A stretch of 64,000 nt of DNA from Apteryx mantelli (Eukaryota > Chordata > Aves > Apterygiformes > Apterygidae): positions 36,998,425-37,062,424 of the forward strand of contig NC_090020.1 in the NCBI RefSeq assembly GCF_036417845.1, read 5' to 3'. Under the pieces are notes generated by a model that saw nothing but the letters and a program-made list of their open reading frames with translations, did not search any database and was not told where the DNA came from. This document shows, piece after piece, positions 62,760 to 64,000 of this stretch. The stretch's first letter is position 1. The number at the start of each line of letters is the position of its first letter. The translations under genes and the position numbers were made by a program.

Positions 62760-62792
<33 letters not shown>
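62760..62792. repeat. T17A16 palindrome
   Basis: Seventeen T directly followed by sixteen A, then GGAGAGAGAG. This is a perfect zero-loop palindrome of about 32 bases. Confidence 0.95.
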
Positions 62793-64000
62793 GGAGAGAG
62801 AGACAGTAACTTTATTTTCTCACAGCTAGGAAGTTAATCACACTAATCAAAAGTAAAACATCTATTTGCTTCTATCCCATTTAAAATTTCTGAACTCTGA
62901 GTGCAACTGGGAGTAATACAATCCACAATACAATCTTTGCCATATTCTACATCCTTCATAGTTTACATACCACTTTAATTTTATCCCCATTACAGAAGTC
63001 TTCAGTTTTATACAGAAATGAAGCTGTTTAAATGGAAGGACACATTTTGTTATTCAGAGCGGAAAGGAATGAGGTAATTTTCATTATTCCAAAATTTATT
63101 CTGCGGTAGCTGAAGCAGTGCAAAACCAAAACTATTGCTTATTGTTACACACCAGTCATACAGGTGGTGTGTGCAAAGCCTGCATTAGTGGTTAGTGGGT
63201 GTGGAGCACCACTGTGTTACAGTATCAGCAGTTTCTCATATTAAAGGAGTATTAACTTTTCAGTAGGAAATAAACAGAGCAGGAAAGGGGACGGGGGAAA
63301 AAAAGAAATCAGATCACCCCTTCAAGCTCTTCGCATTCACTGGTGAAACAGGGGTTAGACAGCATTTACCTTAGCTGATGCAAACAGGAACACGCTGCAC
63401 ACTGGAGAGCACAGTTAGAATAAAGCCACTTCCTAATCGTACAGCTTAAAACAGCTCCCTCTTTTTTTTTTTAAACCACCTATAAAGTTCCTTTTAAGGG
63501 TCAACCCTGAATATCCTTTGGCTACCTATTCTTCGCTCTAGCTTCGAAGAGGAAGCGCGGTAACAAGGCTCTTTGACAATTACTCGCAGCAAATAAAACC
63601 ACAGGAAGACAAAGAAAAAGGCTGCAGGTGCTAGCATCGCATCTGAATGTAGCTAGTCTTGCTTCAAAGCTCCGAGTAGTGGGGAGGGGGGAGGGAAAAA
63701 AAAAAATCCTGTACACAAAGCTGTGACTAGGATTATAACTAGTATTTTTATCTCGAGTAGTTTATAAGAAATTTACTGATGCTGCTGATGTGGAAGCATC
63801 ATTCCACAAAATACAAATTTCGCTGCCTTAAAGGCTTTGTTTCAATTTTGCAAGCTGTAGGTTAAAAAAAAAAAAAAAGAATGCCTGAGTTTATTTCTGC
63901 TTTTTAAAAACTTTTCCCATCTTCTTCTCTTTGAACACCCTATTACACCCATGCCACTTCCTCTTGCTGCTTAAAAGATACCTACCAAAGCAGTCACAAG

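Larger units (their letters stand above)
60329..64000 (-). other. Probable 5' intron of CDC42SE2, no gene seen
   Basis: This is sequence upstream of the first coding exon in the gene's orientation. It is AT-rich with no CpG island, so the promoter and first noncoding exon are likely outside the window. It holds a G10 run (60804-60813), (AAC)17, a T17A16 palindrome and several poly(A) runs. No coding sequence was recognised. Confidence 0.55.

Noticed and set aside
1-64000. tRNA genes, rRNA, CRISPR arrays or bacterial-style operons
   Set aside because: No A/B-box pair with a cloverleaf, no rRNA core sequence and no regularly spaced repeat array was seen. The window is eukaryotic.

Overview
This is vertebrate, almost certainly bird, nuclear DNA. 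It is AT-rich and sparsely coding, with ordinary spliceosomal introns. Interspersed repeats are few. The one well-preserved transposon is a CR1 LINE with the bird-type 3' end: a hairpin followed by the ATTCTGTG octamer. A crocodilian or turtle is less likely but not excluded.

The only host protein gene recognised is CDC42SE2 (CDC42 small effector 2, SPEC2), on the minus strand. Its whole 84-residue reading frame lies in three coding exons: 60004-60057 (18 codons), 27620-27721 (34 codons) and 23397-23495 (32 codons plus stop). All splice sites are GT-AG and both coding introns are phase 0. A 3' UTR of about 2.2 kb runs down to an AATAAA signal at 21191-21196. The 5' noncoding first exon(s) and promoter were not identified and probably lie beyond position 64000.

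The roughly 32-kb intron between the first and second coding exons carries a 4.0-kb CR1 element (31143-35142) in antisense orientation to the gene. It has an uninterrupted ORF1 (zinc-binding, coiled-coil and SGNH-esterase parts) that has lost its start region. Its ORF2 (apurinic endonuclease plus reverse transcriptase, 977 residues) is fully open with every expected catalytic residue. An old, heavily mutated CR1 3' fragment lies at about 42060-42475 in the same intron.

Positions 1-21175, downstream of CDC42SE2, contain no gene I can identify. They hold two pairs of short diverged duplications, a striking multi-hairpin inverted repeat (17946-18031), a CpG-dense patch near 15 kb and two exon-like ORFs of unknown meaning. 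The rest of the window is intronic, with microsatellites, homopolymer runs and palindromes. No new multi-gene system was found. The most notable items are the intact CR1 coding capacity and the structured inverted repeats.
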